Positions 35,401 through 42,936 of a DNA stretch of 44,348 nt are shown piece by piece (the stretch's first letter is position 1; every line of letters starts with the position of its first letter). The notes below the pieces were generated by a model. It made no database searches and was not told where the DNA came from. It was given only the letters and a program-made list of their open reading frames with translations. The position numbers were made by a program, and so were the translations under genes. The stretch comes from Verrucomicrobiota bacterium (GTDB taxonomy: Bacteria > Verrucomicrobiota > Verrucomicrobiia > Verrucomicrobiales > Verrucomicrobiaceae). Location of the stretch: positions 1 through 44,348 of the forward strand of contig JAIOQF010000202.1 of assembly GCA_021413535.1 (NCBI GenBank), read 5' to 3'.

Positions 35401-37185
35401 TCCGGCAGCAGCGTCACCATTTCGGGTGTGTTGACGGATTCCACTGGCCCGGGCGGCGGATCGGTGAATGTGAGGATGGGGTCGGCAAAAACGCTGATTC
35501 TCAGTGGCTCCAACACTTACACCGGCAAGACTTCGGTTTCGCCATGGAAAGGCGGCGGCGGTGCCACCTTGAGTGTTTCCTCCTTCAATAGTGTCGTTGG
35601 CGGCACGGCGTCCAGTTGCCTCGGCGCACCCACCACCGTGGCCAATGGCACCATCGATATCGGCAATGCGTCCCAGCAAGTTTCCACTGGCCTGATCTAT
35701 ACTGGCACGGGCGAGACCACGGACCGCGTCCTTAATTTCCCAGGCAACGGGAGTTCCCCAAGCACGATCGATCAAGCGGGCAGCGGCCTGTTAAAATTCA
35801 CCAGCGCCTTTACGAGCAGCAATGCCAAAGAGCTCACTCTCACAGGTGTCGGCAGCGGCGAAATCGCAGGTGCTCTTCCCAACTTCACCAGCATCATCAA
35901 ATCCGGCACAGGCATCTGGACACTGTCCGGCACCAACACCTACACGGGCACGACCATCATCAGTGCCGGCACACTGCAATTCGCCAAGGAAGTCGCCCTC
36001 TACAACAACACTCCGGCAAGCTGGACCAAGACCAACCTTCTGGTCAGCAGTGGCAGCATTCTGGCTCTCAATGTCGGCGGTTCAGGTGAGTTCACCAACA
36101 CTGACGTGACCACGCTCCTAACCAACCTTGGCGGGCTGGGCGCTGCGGTCAGCAACAACGGCCTACGATCCGGATCGAAGATCGCCTTTGATACCACCAA
36201 CGCTTCCGGCGGCATTTTTACCATCGCTGACAATATGGCTAACAGCACCGGCACCGGAGGCGGCGCCATCGGACTCACCAAGCTCGGCACCGGCACTCTT
36301 GCCCTCATCGGCACCAACACCTACACCGGAGCCACCGCCGTCAACGCCGGCAAGCTCCTCATCAACAGCCCCGGCTCCCTTCATGCGAGCAGCATTGTGA
36401 CGATCAATGGCGGCACACTCGGCGGCAGCGGCACCATTAATGGTTCTGTCACCGTGGCAGTGGCAGGAAGCTTGGCCCCGGGAGCATCGGGGGCCGGCAC
36501 CCTCGTCATCGGTGGCGGGCTTAATATCTCCTCGCAGGCTGTCGGCAGCGGCAAGCTGCTCTTCGAGCTAGCCACTCCCGCCACCAGCGACAAAATCGCC
36601 GTCACCGGCACGCTCAACATCGGCAGCGGCTTGCTAGGCTTCAACGACTTCGTCTTCACCAATCTCGGAGGACTTACCGCGGGCACCTACAAGCTCATCA
36701 CCAGCGGCGGCATCAGCGGCTCGCTGGATGGAGCAAATCTAAGCGGTTCTATCGGCGCTTACACTGGCACGCTTCGGATTACCGGCAATGATCTCGAACT
36801 GGTCGTCACCCTTTCCGGCTTCGCCGCCTGGCAGATCGCCAACGGCACCGTCGGCACTTTCAATGCCGATCACGACAACGATGGCGTCTCAAACGGTCTC
36901 GAGTATTTCTTCGGCGGCCCCAATGGCAACACCACCGGCATCACCGCACTGCCCGGCGTCACCAACACCAACGGCACCCTCAGCGTCACTTGGACCATGG
37001 GCGCGGGCTACACCGGCACCTACGGCACCCATTTCGTCGTGGAAACCTCCGATACACTCATCGGCACCTGGACCACCGAAACACTGGGTGGCACCGTGAT
37101 CATCACCGGCAGCAATGTAAAATATACTTTCCCAGCACCGCTCGGCAGTAAGAAGTTCGTCCGCTTGCGGGTCAATCAGCCTTAG
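29464..37185 (+). CDS. Giant secreted multidomain protein with autotransporter-type beta-strand repeats
   Basis: The 2573-residue protein has a signal peptide (cleavage after LLA, about residue 33). In order it then shows: a PDZ-like part and an alpha-helical region resembling the DUF6288 type (to about 500), HEAT-like repeats (about 523-610), a cadherin-like Ig domain (about 918-1005), a concanavalin-like stretch (about 1010-1267), a fibronectin-like segment, one PASTA domain (about 1374-1437), an Ig-like and a second cadherin-like domain, repeated autotransporter-associated strands (GTLTLSGTNTYSGGT type, about 1640-2440), and a C-terminal domain with DADHDNDGVSNGLEYFFGG calcium-binding type turn. 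No beta-barrel is present, so it is not a classical autotransporter. Function is unknown; adhesion or surface polysaccharide handling is plausible. Confidence 0.9.
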   Translation: MTKNTRHSIKLHLRQLVLVLILFFTELTPLLAVPPDLTAGGVPNDSITINLGPTGLRGWVYHVSVDTSASRQIQVKVVDAGSPAAGLLAVDDVILGADGTGAAPVNFSSDARKSLAMAIADAEARSPATLKLLRWQAGATNVVTLTLRTMGAYSTTAPYNCPKSAQILEEGLQYIMASETKGSYSFGTLALLAGNNPANPLNAARQARAQTEARALIPTAAVMATLSSSDPFTSGASPWQRGHELIVLTEYYLKTGDALVLPAIDAISKCIAAGTNVFGTAGHVFAPKWRDGSPNGPLRQGYGAVNSASMPGFLGLLLTKECGVTGPTLDPAITRASRFFAYFAGKGVIPYGEHEPAWQGHENNGKSGLAALCFELQGNRVSEQKFNAKLATAATSEREIGHTGAFFNYLWSPLGAAVGGEQAAASYFSRASWMFDLSRKWNGSFVYDCLYGEGPLNGATYNDFRMSTATLLTYALPLRQLHITGRGHNPSHWLTTTDVSDAEAADGYKATSRSTSQLVADLGSWSPMVQRSAANELGTRTTETTALLPSLHALANDSQGTSRIGACYALGKIASSSSAPVLAALLTDPVNHVRFAAAESLRGFSDVAKMAQLNTILSATVSTAAPLLPFNEEDPMHMAHGRLGVLLFNSTDGVLRSSVAGADRSLLYPAIRAVAQNPIGYVRSTLSTTYKNLNQADFLALADAVVYSAYELTPADKMFSGGDRKAALDVLETYHAAEGPPLSALTIQDEVGFNDEALAVLLRYAGGSSTVKPDPGVVAACKFLLRYGINPTEAQQILDAIAADPNHATLPPLKSIQSVVAGAASLTLPAKWTTLSVTSNDYAKGDSVYTWRKVNGAGNVTFVPNGTGAAKTTTAYFDGAPGQYLFEVKMSDSKNLTEVYSTVAVTLYNSGGTLSPNNPPTANAQSPTVPQAMPTPIILTGSDPENYALTYAVTSQPAHGTLTGTAPYLTYTPAFDYTGSDSFNFQVTDSEGQTSSAAVSITVGVGSGVPVAIYEPFDYATGSLNGKGGSTETGLTGTWFSTSAVTQIASGSLTYGSLPVSGNSFGVSASANNFGGSRSFSTSALAANGLLNDGATLWFSIVVGYGTGGNLTNSRLAFALANSRFSTGNFQYYIVNEGAQLGSGLGVTLGRFDYRGGAGNGYVVATQFRDSTFGTSGFSGNVFGNVPRSTLDSGEQRLVVGKITWGAASDTIELYEPDTDLSLGSPTSTLTVNVNQSAYDTLTFALGDRVTLDEIRFGSNYYSVLAGTVAMTADTTPPTPNPFSFATLPTVIPGSSITMTAATAYDPNGVEYYFTCTSGSGHDSGWQNGTTYTDTGLTPGVTYSYTVKTRDLSPARNEGTVSAAASAVISTVVTVPDVAGMIQSSAESILTSVGLTVGTVQNSFSPTVPVGSIISQSPGGGQTTARGTVVDLALSAFDNTPPTLTGSDIVDDKSGGPVLVNTLVIYTVSFSEDMDASTVSAADFSNTGSSAITIDTVTETSPGVFTVPVTPTSVGTLQLQVNANADLTDAGGNALITTSAIVDNTIITVIPVNSPPVAATQSVTIAKDTAKAITLVATDMNNDPLTYSIISQPTHGTLSGSAPNVTYKPGTNFIGTDSFTFKANDGVNDSAEATVSLAVTPLVFTWNSAIAGDWSDNTKWAASSVSPSSIGHEGYVLNFNVAGTYTATNNLNAGFLLNQINFGGSTATIAGSGLALIVNGSTLPRINQNASSAVIISVPLNLISDTTVGGSGTGAMTFSDVVSGAGSLSKTAPGTLTLSGTNTYSGGTVISGGTVALASGVTGAISTGPVTINSGGILTVNSTALNRALTLNGGTLKLTAGTTDTVSGTIAVEANSTVDFGNTNQAISTISSSMSGVGGLTKTSAGQLRFISSSINYSGPTVVNAGTLQVQQSLYGNDSSKWTPANITLASGAMLILNVGGASDFTPAQATTLFNNISTNVNNNGLRAGSTIAFDISNASGSSVTISGVLTDSTGPGGGSVNVRMGSAKTLILSGSNTYTGKTSVSPWKGGGGATLSVSSFNSVVGGTASSCLGAPTTVANGTIDIGNASQQVSTGLIYTGTGETTDRVLNFPGNGSSPSTIDQAGSGLLKFTSAFTSSNAKELTLTGVGSGEIAGALPNFTSIIKSGTGIWTLSGTNTYTGTTIISAGTLQFAKEVALYNNTPASWTKTNLLVSSGSILALNVGGSGEFTNTDVTTLLTNLGGLGAAVSNNGLRSGSKIAFDTTNASGGIFTIADNMANSTGTGGGAIGLTKLGTGTLALIGTNTYTGATAVNAGKLLINSPGSLHASSIVTINGGTLGGSGTINGSVTVAVAGSLAPGASGAGTLVIGGGLNISSQAVGSGKLLFELATPATSDKIAVTGTLNIGSGLLGFNDFVFTNLGGLTAGTYKLITSGGISGSLDGANLSGSIGAYTGTLRITGNDLELVVTLSGFAAWQIANGTVGTFNADHDNDGVSNGLEYFFGGPNGNTTGITALPGVTNTNGTLSVTWTMGAGYTGTYGTHFVVETSDTLIGTWTTETLGGTVIITGSNVKYTFPAPLGSKKFVRLRVNQP

Positions 37186-37206
37186 ACCGCGATTTTTTAA
37201 CAAGCT

Positions 37207-37234
37207 GTAGGCCGCATGAGGACACACGGCTTAC
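37207..37234 (+). terminator. Hairpin after the giant gene
   Basis: GTAGGCCG (37207-37214) pairs with CGGCTTAC (37227-37234), eight pairs with one G-U, loop of twelve bases, 22 bases after the stop codon. There is no T-run after it, so it would be a weak or Rho-dependent terminator. Confidence 0.35.
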
Positions 37235-37292
37235 TTGCACAATTCATCTCGCGGGACAGACCGGGTTGGGCTAGATCACGCACTCCCACAAC

Positions 37293-38840
37293 ATGCCCCG
37301 CGATTACGCCCTTCAACCTTCCGCAAGCGCAGCTCATCGGATCGACTTTCGCGCGGAACTAAATGACCAACAGTTCGCGGCAGTCACAGCACCACCGGGG
37401 CAATCACTCGTGATCGCAGGAGCGGGCAGCGGGAAGACCCGAACACTGACTTATCGCGTGGCCTTTTTGCTCGACAACGGCATCGCTCCGGAAAACATCC
37501 TGCTGCTGACCTTCACCAACAAGGCGGCGCGGGAGATGCTGGACCGGGTGCAGTCACTGTTGCCGGTGGAAACCACGCGCCTTTGTGGTGGGACATTTCA
37601 CTCGATCGGAAATCGCATTCTGCGACAGCATGCGGAACGCGTCGATCTGCGAAAAGGTTTTTCGATCATGGATCGCGAGGATCAAAAAGATCTGTTGGAC
37701 ACAGTGTTGACGACGAGCGGACTGGACACGACGCAGCATCGCTTTCCCAAACCGGAAGTGCTGGGCGAGATTTTCTCACTGGCAGATAATACGGGCGACG
37801 GGATCAAGAAAGTTGTCGCGGAGCGGTATCCTTATTTCGAGCCGGTGCTGGAAGGCATCCTCGAAATGCGCGCGCTCTACACCGCGAAGAAGTTGGAAAC
37901 GAACAATGTGGATTTCGATGACCTGCTGTTGCTGACCCTGCGGTTATTTCAGCAGAACGATGATCTCCGCGAACGCTATCAGCGGCAGTTTCAGTTCATT
38001 CTGGTGGACGAGTATCAGGACACCAACACGCTGCAAAGTGAACTGGTCGAACTGCTCGCGGGTCCGAAGGGCAATCTCATGGTGGTCGGGGACGATGCGC
38101 AAAGCATCTACTCCTGGCGCGGCGCGAATCTGAAGAACATCTTAGAATTCCCGAAACGGTTTCCCCAGGCGAAAGTCTATAAAATCGAGGTCAACTACCG
38201 GAGCGTTCCCGAGGTGTTGACACTGGCCAATGCTGCCATCGCGGTGAATCACAGTCAGTTCACCAAGGCACTCCGGCCTGAGCGCGCAGGGAAGGGGGTT
38301 CTGCCCGCGCTGGTGCCGTTGGACAGCCCGTCTGCGCAGGCTTCCTTCGTGGCCCAGCGCATCCTGGAACTGCGCGATGAGGGCGTGGACTTGAACGAAA
38401 TCGCGGTGATTTACCGGGCGCATTTTCATTCGTTGGAAATTCAGATGGAACTGACCAATCGCGGAATTCCGTTCGCCATTACCAGCGGCTTGCGTTTCTT
38501 CGAGCAGGCCCATGTGAAAGATGTGGCGGCATTTATGAAGTTTGCCCTGAATCGCAGTGATGAACTTGCTTTTATGCGGCTGGTGCGGCTGGTGCCCGGC
38601 ATTGGCAATGTGAGCGCGGCCAGGCTCTGGGATGGATGGATGAAGTCGGAAGGATCACGCGGTGATGCTTTGAGTGGAAGTTTCTCCGATCATTTGCTGA
38701 AACTTAAAGTGCCGGGCAAGGCGGAGAAAGTGTGGGCGCAAACTTGCTATACGCTCGATGAACTGCTCGATGCTGCAGGAAGACCGCAGCCGCCAGCGGC
38801 CATGATCCGCAGCATCATAGGATTTGGAGCAGCTCGATAA
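37293..38840 (+). CDS. UvrD/PcrA-type helicase, N-terminal portion (interrupted)
   Basis: The 515-codon frame encodes the first part of an SF1 3'-5' DNA helicase. Walker A is GAGSGKTRT (about residue 45), motif Ia TFTNKAAREM, motif II VDEYQDTN, motif III GDDAQSIYSWRGAN, and motif IV NYRS. The frame runs normally to AMIRSII and then ends after a few foreign residues (GFGAAR). The remaining helicase sequence resumes in another frame a few bases further. About twenty residues normally found between SII and DLEQL are missing. A deletion that also shifts the frame is the simplest reading. Without motifs V and VI this portion would be inactive. Confidence 0.9.
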   Translation: MPRDYALQPSASAAHRIDFRAELNDQQFAAVTAPPGQSLVIAGAGSGKTRTLTYRVAFLLDNGIAPENILLLTFTNKAAREMLDRVQSLLPVETTRLCGGTFHSIGNRILRQHAERVDLRKGFSIMDREDQKDLLDTVLTTSGLDTTQHRFPKPEVLGEIFSLADNTGDGIKKVVAERYPYFEPVLEGILEMRALYTAKKLETNNVDFDDLLLLTLRLFQQNDDLRERYQRQFQFILVDEYQDTNTLQSELVELLAGPKGNLMVVGDDAQSIYSWRGANLKNILEFPKRFPQAKVYKIEVNYRSVPEVLTLANAAIAVNHSQFTKALRPERAGKGVLPALVPLDSPSAQASFVAQRILELRDEGVDLNEIAVIYRAHFHSLEIQMELTNRGIPFAITSGLRFFEQAHVKDVAAFMKFALNRSDELAFMRLVRLVPGIGNVSAARLWDGWMKSEGSRGDALSGSFSDHLLKLKVPGKAEKVWAQTCYTLDELLDAAGRPQPPAAMIRSIIGFGAAR

Positions 38841-39255
38841 CTATTCCGCACGCTTCAATGACACCGGGGAATTTCTCACCCAGCTCGCACTGGTCAGCGG
38901 CGTGGATACGGATGAACGGCCCGACAGCGACGCGCAAGATCGGGAGAGCGTGACCCTGACCACGGCGCATCAGGCGAAGGGTCTGGAGTGGGGTGCGGTC
39001 TTTGCCGTGTGGCTGGCAGAGGGGATGTTCCCAAACAAACGAGTGCTGGAAAGCGGTGGCGAGGAAGGATTGGAGGAAGAACGGCGCCTGTTTTACGTCA
39101 CCGTGACCCGCGCCAAGGACGAATTGTATCTCACTTATCCCACTATGTTCTTCCAAGCTCGAGATGGGAATGTGCTTCAGCGCCCCTCGCGCTTTATCGC
39201 GGATCTGCCAGTGGACTTGATGGAAATGTGGAACGTGCGTAGCGTGTTCGCGTGA
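38824..39255 (+). pseudogene. UvrD/PcrA helicase, C-terminal portion in shifted frame
   Basis: The 143 codons continue the helicase: DLEQLDNYSARFNDTGEFL, motif V TTAHQAKGLEWGAVFAVW and motif VI EERRLFYVTVTRAKDELYLTYP, followed by FIADLP. It starts from a TTG, preceded in frame by GAT and then a TAG stop at 38818-38820, so it is unlikely to be a separate gene with its own start. With the portion before it, it forms one disrupted gene. The stop overlaps the GTG start of the next gene (GTGA). Confidence 0.85.
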
Positions 39256-40283
39256 GTGAGTCGAATAAGGCCAAGCGCAGAACTTGGGGCGGATGCCTCG
39301 TGCGGCTCTTGCTGCTGGGAGTATTGACCGGATTGATTATTTTCCTGGTGGTGGATCATTTTTGCAACCTGCGCAGCAACATCATCAGCTTCGCTTTCCG
39401 TAAGTCTACGCAACCGATGGAAGTTAAAATTAGCGGAAATAAGTGGAAGCGACTGGCGGACATCACGCAGTCGGAGATGGAACATGCACTGGCAAGTCAA
39501 GGAGAAGGGGATGGTGTCATGTGGCGGTCGCTTTATGTCCGGCGACAAGCAGACAATATTTACCAGCGCATCGCGCAGTTGTTGTTTGAATCCAAGGTGA
39601 ATGTCATCGAGTTCACATCGGGACGCTTTGATTTCCTCACGAGTTTCCGGGAGCACTTCGATGTGACCACCGCCGACGAGCGAGCCACGACCGATGATCT
39701 GGCCTTTGCCATCACCGCGAACTTTCGCGATCCCAAAGGCAAGCCGCTGGGACTGGTGGTTCACGAGGGCAAGCAGTGCAACGCCTCGTTCCCTGCTTGG
39801 ACGGGATATTTTTTCGTCAAAGATGGAAAGCCATGGTTCGGACCAAAGACGCTGTTCCAGGAAACGCCAGGCATTCTCACCGAGGCCACGCAGGGCTATC
39901 CCTCGCTGATGAAAAATCATACCGTTTTTTCTTATGTCGATCTGGCGCCGGACAAATATTTCGATGGCGAGAAAATCACATATCGCGCGCTGGCCGGGAC
40001 GCGGCAAAACGGCACCGTCGTTTTCATCGTCTCGGGCAATGGCGGCATCATGAACGTGACCGAAGTCGCGGCGCTCGCCCAGAAGCTCAACGTGCAGCAT
40101 GCCACGCTGCTGGATGGCGGTCGCGCGCTGCAATACACCTTGCGCACCAGCAGCGGGAGACTGGACTTCGCGGCCTTCAACACCACGCTGAATCTTCCCT
40201 GGAAATTCTTGGAGCGGCAGCGATCTCCGGTCTTTATCGGTGCACGGTTGAGTCACAGCGAAACGCCGGAAATCACTCGCTGA
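39252..40283 (+). CDS. Membrane-anchored phosphodiester glycosidase (NAGPA)-like protein
   Basis: The 343-residue protein has a signal anchor (about residues 15-37) and an extracytoplasmic domain. A C-terminal segment SGNGGIMNVTEVAALAQKLN followed by HATLLDGGRALQYTL matches the phosphodiester glycosidase family, where LDGG lies near the active site. Family members remove GlcNAc from phosphodiester-linked sugars in envelope or capsule contexts. The start is a GTG that overlaps the helicase stop codon, so translation may be coupled to the disrupted gene. Substrate unknown. Confidence 0.8.
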   Translation: MSESNKAKRRTWGGCLVRLLLLGVLTGLIIFLVVDHFCNLRSNIISFAFRKSTQPMEVKISGNKWKRLADITQSEMEHALASQGEGDGVMWRSLYVRRQADNIYQRIAQLLFESKVNVIEFTSGRFDFLTSFREHFDVTTADERATTDDLAFAITANFRDPKGKPLGLVVHEGKQCNASFPAWTGYFFVKDGKPWFGPKTLFQETPGILTEATQGYPSLMKNHTVFSYVDLAPDKYFDGEKITYRALAGTRQNGTVVFIVSGNGGIMNVTEVAALAQKLNVQHATLLDGGRALQYTLRTSSGRLDFAAFNTTLNLPWKFLERQRSPVFIGARLSHSETPEITR

Positions 40284-40334
40284 TGGAAAAATTCTCTTTG
40301 CCTCCTGACGGCGCATGCTAGAACTCCACTTGGA

Positions 40335-40736
40335 ATGCGACAGATGGACATCGAACTGATTTTGATGCGGCAGCTTGCCAGTTGTCTGGCCATGCCTGTG
40401 TTTCTGGTCGATCCCACCGGCAACCTGGTATATTACAATGAACCCGCCGAGAAAATTTTAGGGCGACGCTTCGAGGAATCTGGCCCAATGCAAATACAAG
40501 AACTGGCCACGATTTTTCAAACGTTTGATGAAACAGGAATCTCCATTGCTTCGCAAGACCTGCCCTTGTCCCTCGCCCTAAGTCAGCACAAGCCGGCTCA
40601 CAAACGCATTTGGATTCGCGGACTGGATGGACGCAAGCGCCAGATCGAAGTCACCGCCATACCGATCATCGGACAGCAGAAACAAGTGGCTGGTGCCGCC
40701 GCGATATTTTGGGAAATCAAGGAGCCAAAGAAATGA
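40335..40736 (+). CDS. PAS domain protein
   Basis: The 133-residue protein is almost a single PAS domain: LASCLAMPVFLVDPTGNLVYYNEPAEKILGRRFEE, then RIWIRGLDGRKRQIEVTAIPI and GAAAIFWEI. There is no output domain, so it would act by binding another protein or by its ligand. The start is the ATG giving MRQMDIELIL. Its stop overlaps the start of the metallo-hydrolase (ATGA), suggesting coupled translation and a shared job. Confidence 0.85.
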   Translation: MRQMDIELILMRQLASCLAMPVFLVDPTGNLVYYNEPAEKILGRRFEESGPMQIQELATIFQTFDETGISIASQDLPLSLALSQHKPAHKRIWIRGLDGRKRQIEVTAIPIIGQQKQVAGAAAIFWEIKEPKK

Positions 40737-41578
40737 ATGTCACTTTCTGGGGAACGCGCGGATCGCTGGCGACCCCAGGGCGGGCGACGCTCCGCTACGG
40801 TGGGAATACTTCTTGTGTCCAAATCATGGGGCCGCAAGGCACGGTGCTGGTGCTGGATGCGGGCACGGGCATTCGTGAACTTGGCACCAACCTGCCGCCC
40901 GGATTAAAGCGCGTGGATGTGCTGCTCTCGCATCTGCACATGGATCACATTCAGGGGCTGGGATTTTTTGCCGCGCTCTACAACCCGGACATGGAAGTTC
41001 ACATCTGGGGGCCCGCCAGTGTCACCCTGCGCCTGACTGCGCGATTAAATCGCTATCTTTCGCCGCCGCTGTTTCCCGTTCATATGCGGGATCTGCCATG
41101 TAAATTGTTCGTGCACGATGCCTCACGGATGGATGAGGAAATCGGAGAGTTCAGGGTGAAGTCAGTGTTGGTCTGTCATCCTGGGCCGACGGTTGGATTT
41201 CGTATTGAAGGTGCCGCAGGTTCGGTTTGTTATCTGCCCGATCATGAACCGATTCTCGGCGCAGAGAAGTTTGTCAACGAACCCGCTTGGGTTTCGGGCA
41301 TGACCGTGGCCAACGGCGCGGACATGCTCATTCATGATTCGCAATACACCGATGATGAATACCGCGCACGAATCGGCTGGGGTCACTCGTCCATGCGACA
41401 GGCGATTCAGTTTGCCAATCTGGCCGGGATTGGAAGTCTGGTGGCCTTCCATCACGATCCGCTCCACCATGATGAACTGCTCGAACAGATGCATCGCAGC
41501 GTGATCGGGGAGATGGCGCCAGATTATCCAGTGACTGTCGCCAGTGAGGGTTCTTCCTTGAAGGTGATTCATCGCTAA
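40733..41578 (+). CDS. Metallo-beta-lactamase-fold hydrolase
   Basis: The 281-residue protein starts MNVTFWGTRGSLATPG, typical of the RNase Z-like/phosphodiesterase branch of the MBL fold. The metal-binding motif HLHMDH lies at about residues 64-69, with further ligands in CYLPDHE, HDSQYTDDEY and FHHDP. Substrates in this branch include cyclic nucleotides and phosphodiesters. The exact one is unknown. Overlap of start and stop codons with the PAS gene (ATGA) makes coupled expression likely and hints that PAS sensing controls the hydrolase. Confidence 0.85.
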   Translation: MNVTFWGTRGSLATPGRATLRYGGNTSCVQIMGPQGTVLVLDAGTGIRELGTNLPPGLKRVDVLLSHLHMDHIQGLGFFAALYNPDMEVHIWGPASVTLRLTARLNRYLSPPLFPVHMRDLPCKLFVHDASRMDEEIGEFRVKSVLVCHPGPTVGFRIEGAAGSVCYLPDHEPILGAEKFVNEPAWVSGMTVANGADMLIHDSQYTDDEYRARIGWGHSSMRQAIQFANLAGIGSLVAFHHDPLHHDELLEQMHRSVIGEMAPDYPVTVASEGSSLKVIHR

Positions 41579-41667
41579 AACGCACGATCCGGCAAGCGAG
41601 AAGCAAGAGATGGCTTGCAGGTGACTTGCGAAACGTAGAGACTGGTCTCGAACAACATCGCAACATC

Positions 41668-41847
41668 ATGGCAAAATCCCCTCCAAAAACAAAAGTCCCC
41701 ACTCCGAGCGTCAGCCACACTGACGAAATCCGGTCCACGAGCCACCGGGTGATGGGCTCGCGTCAGTCAGAGAGAAAAATCGAACGCTCCGACCAACGCC
41801 GTGAGACCAAGCGCGGCCACGGCAGCCAGCGCAAGAAGGGTGACTGA
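41668..41847 (+). CDS. Small basic protein of unknown function
   Basis: The 59-residue product MAKSPPKTKVPTPSVSHTDE... is rich in Ser, Arg and Lys, with a C-terminal half dominated by KIERSDQRRETKRGHGSQRKKGD, and looks disordered. No family is recognised. An in-frame TTG at 41626 would add 14 residues. It may bind nucleic acid by charge. A possible hairpin overlaps its stop. Confidence 0.5.
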   Translation: MAKSPPKTKVPTPSVSHTDEIRSTSHRVMGSRQSERKIERSDQRRETKRGHGSQRKKGD

Positions 41848-41870
41848 CTAGTCACGCTGGAATTATTTTT
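41840..41870 (+). terminator. Possible terminator after the small basic gene
   Basis: GTGACT (41840-41845) pairs exactly with AGTCAC (41850-41855) around GACT, followed by GCTGGAATTA and a T-run. The T-run is about ten bases from the stem, so efficiency is doubtful. Confidence 0.35.
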
Positions 41871-41894
41871 TTAACGAACTAGCATGGTCGGAGC

Positions 41895-42524
41895 ATGGGC
41901 CGACCAACATTGCGCTATGAACTGGAGTGGAAAAATCAGGGGCACCTTCTGATTGCCGGCATAGATGAAGCCGGGCGCGGACCACTGGCCGGACCAGTTT
42001 GTGCCGCGGCGGTGATGTTGCCCGATGGATTTGAACATGATTCTTTGAACGATTCCAAGCAGCTCAGCGAAGGCAAAAGGGAACGAATTTACGAAGAGAT
42101 CACGGTCATGCCGGAGCTGATGTGGAGCGTGGCCATGATTCATGCGGAGGAGATTGACCGGATCAATATCCTGCGCGCCACTCATGCAGCGATGGCTCAA
42201 GCCGTCTTGGCGCTGGTGCCCGCTCCGAATTTTGTTCTGATCGACGGCAGGCCTGTTCCGGGATTCCCGTTGCCGAGTCAGGCCTTGGTAAAAGGTGACT
42301 CGCTCAGCCTTTCGATTGCAGCGGCCAGTGTCATCGCCAAGGTGACACGTGATCGATTCATGATCGCTGCGGCAAGAAAATATTCAGCATATGGCTTCGA
42401 AACCCACAAAGGCTACGGGACTCGTGGACACCTGGCGGCGCTACGCCAGCACGGCCCTTGCCCGTTGCACCGCCGTTCTTTCGAACCCGTCTATCAACTC
42501 ACGCTTGCGATTGACGAAGCGTGA
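41895..42524 (+). CDS. rnhB: Ribonuclease HII
   Basis: The 209-residue enzyme cleaves the RNA strand of RNA/DNA hybrids, including single embedded ribonucleotides. The family signature is IAGIDEAGRGPLAGPVCAAAVML at about residues 19-40, with the catalytic D and E of DEAGRG. LIDGRPVPG, VKGDSLSLSIAAASVIAKVTRDR and the C-terminal HKGYGTRGHLAALRQHGPCPLHRRSF also match. Length is standard. The yraN-type gene overlaps its last bases. Confidence 0.96.
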   Translation: MGRPTLRYELEWKNQGHLLIAGIDEAGRGPLAGPVCAAAVMLPDGFEHDSLNDSKQLSEGKRERIYEEITVMPELMWSVAMIHAEEIDRINILRATHAAMAQAVLALVPAPNFVLIDGRPVPGFPLPSQALVKGDSLSLSIAAASVIAKVTRDRFMIAAARKYSAYGFETHKGYGTRGHLAALRQHGPCPLHRRSFEPVYQLTLAIDEA

Positions 42525-42900
42525 CGGCACGCGGGTCGACAAGGATACGATAGGTCGTTGGGGCGAACATCTGGCCGCGCGATGGCTGCGGTGGAATGGG
42601 CGCAAGGTGTTGTATCATAACTACCGGGCGCCCCAAGGTGGCGAGGTGGACATTGTGGCCCGCCACGGTGACACACTGACTTTTGTCGAGGTGAAGACGC
42701 GCACCAGTGATGCACTCGGCAGGCCGGGTGAAGCCGTGACTGCGGCCAAGGAGAAACTTATTCTACGCGGCGCGAACGCTTGGCTAAAGTTGCTGCATCA
42801 GCCCAACGTGAAGACTCGCTGCGATGTCATTGAGATCGTGCTCCGCGACGGCGAACGGGCGGATATCCAGATTATCGAAGGCGCTTTCCGGCTGGATTAA
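42511..42900 (+). CDS. YraN/UPF0102-family protein (predicted endonuclease-like)
   Basis: The 129-residue protein has the family pattern GRWGEHLAARWLRWNG, YRAPQGGEVDIVARHGD and TFVEVKTRTSDALGRPGEAV. The E, D and ExK in these blocks form a PD-(D/E)XK-type nuclease site. In many bacteria this gene follows rnhB, as here. An in-frame ATG at 42391 would add 40 residues, but they lie over the conserved C-terminus of rnhB in a different frame, so the TTG at 42511 is preferred. The substrate is unknown. Confidence 0.85.
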   Translation: MTKRDGTRVDKDTIGRWGEHLAARWLRWNGRKVLYHNYRAPQGGEVDIVARHGDTLTFVEVKTRTSDALGRPGEAVTAAKEKLILRGANAWLKLLHQPNVKTRCDVIEIVLRDGERADIQIIEGAFRLD

Positions 42901-42936
42901 TCACGACGTCGTTGAGGGGGCGTCAGCAAAGTCCGA

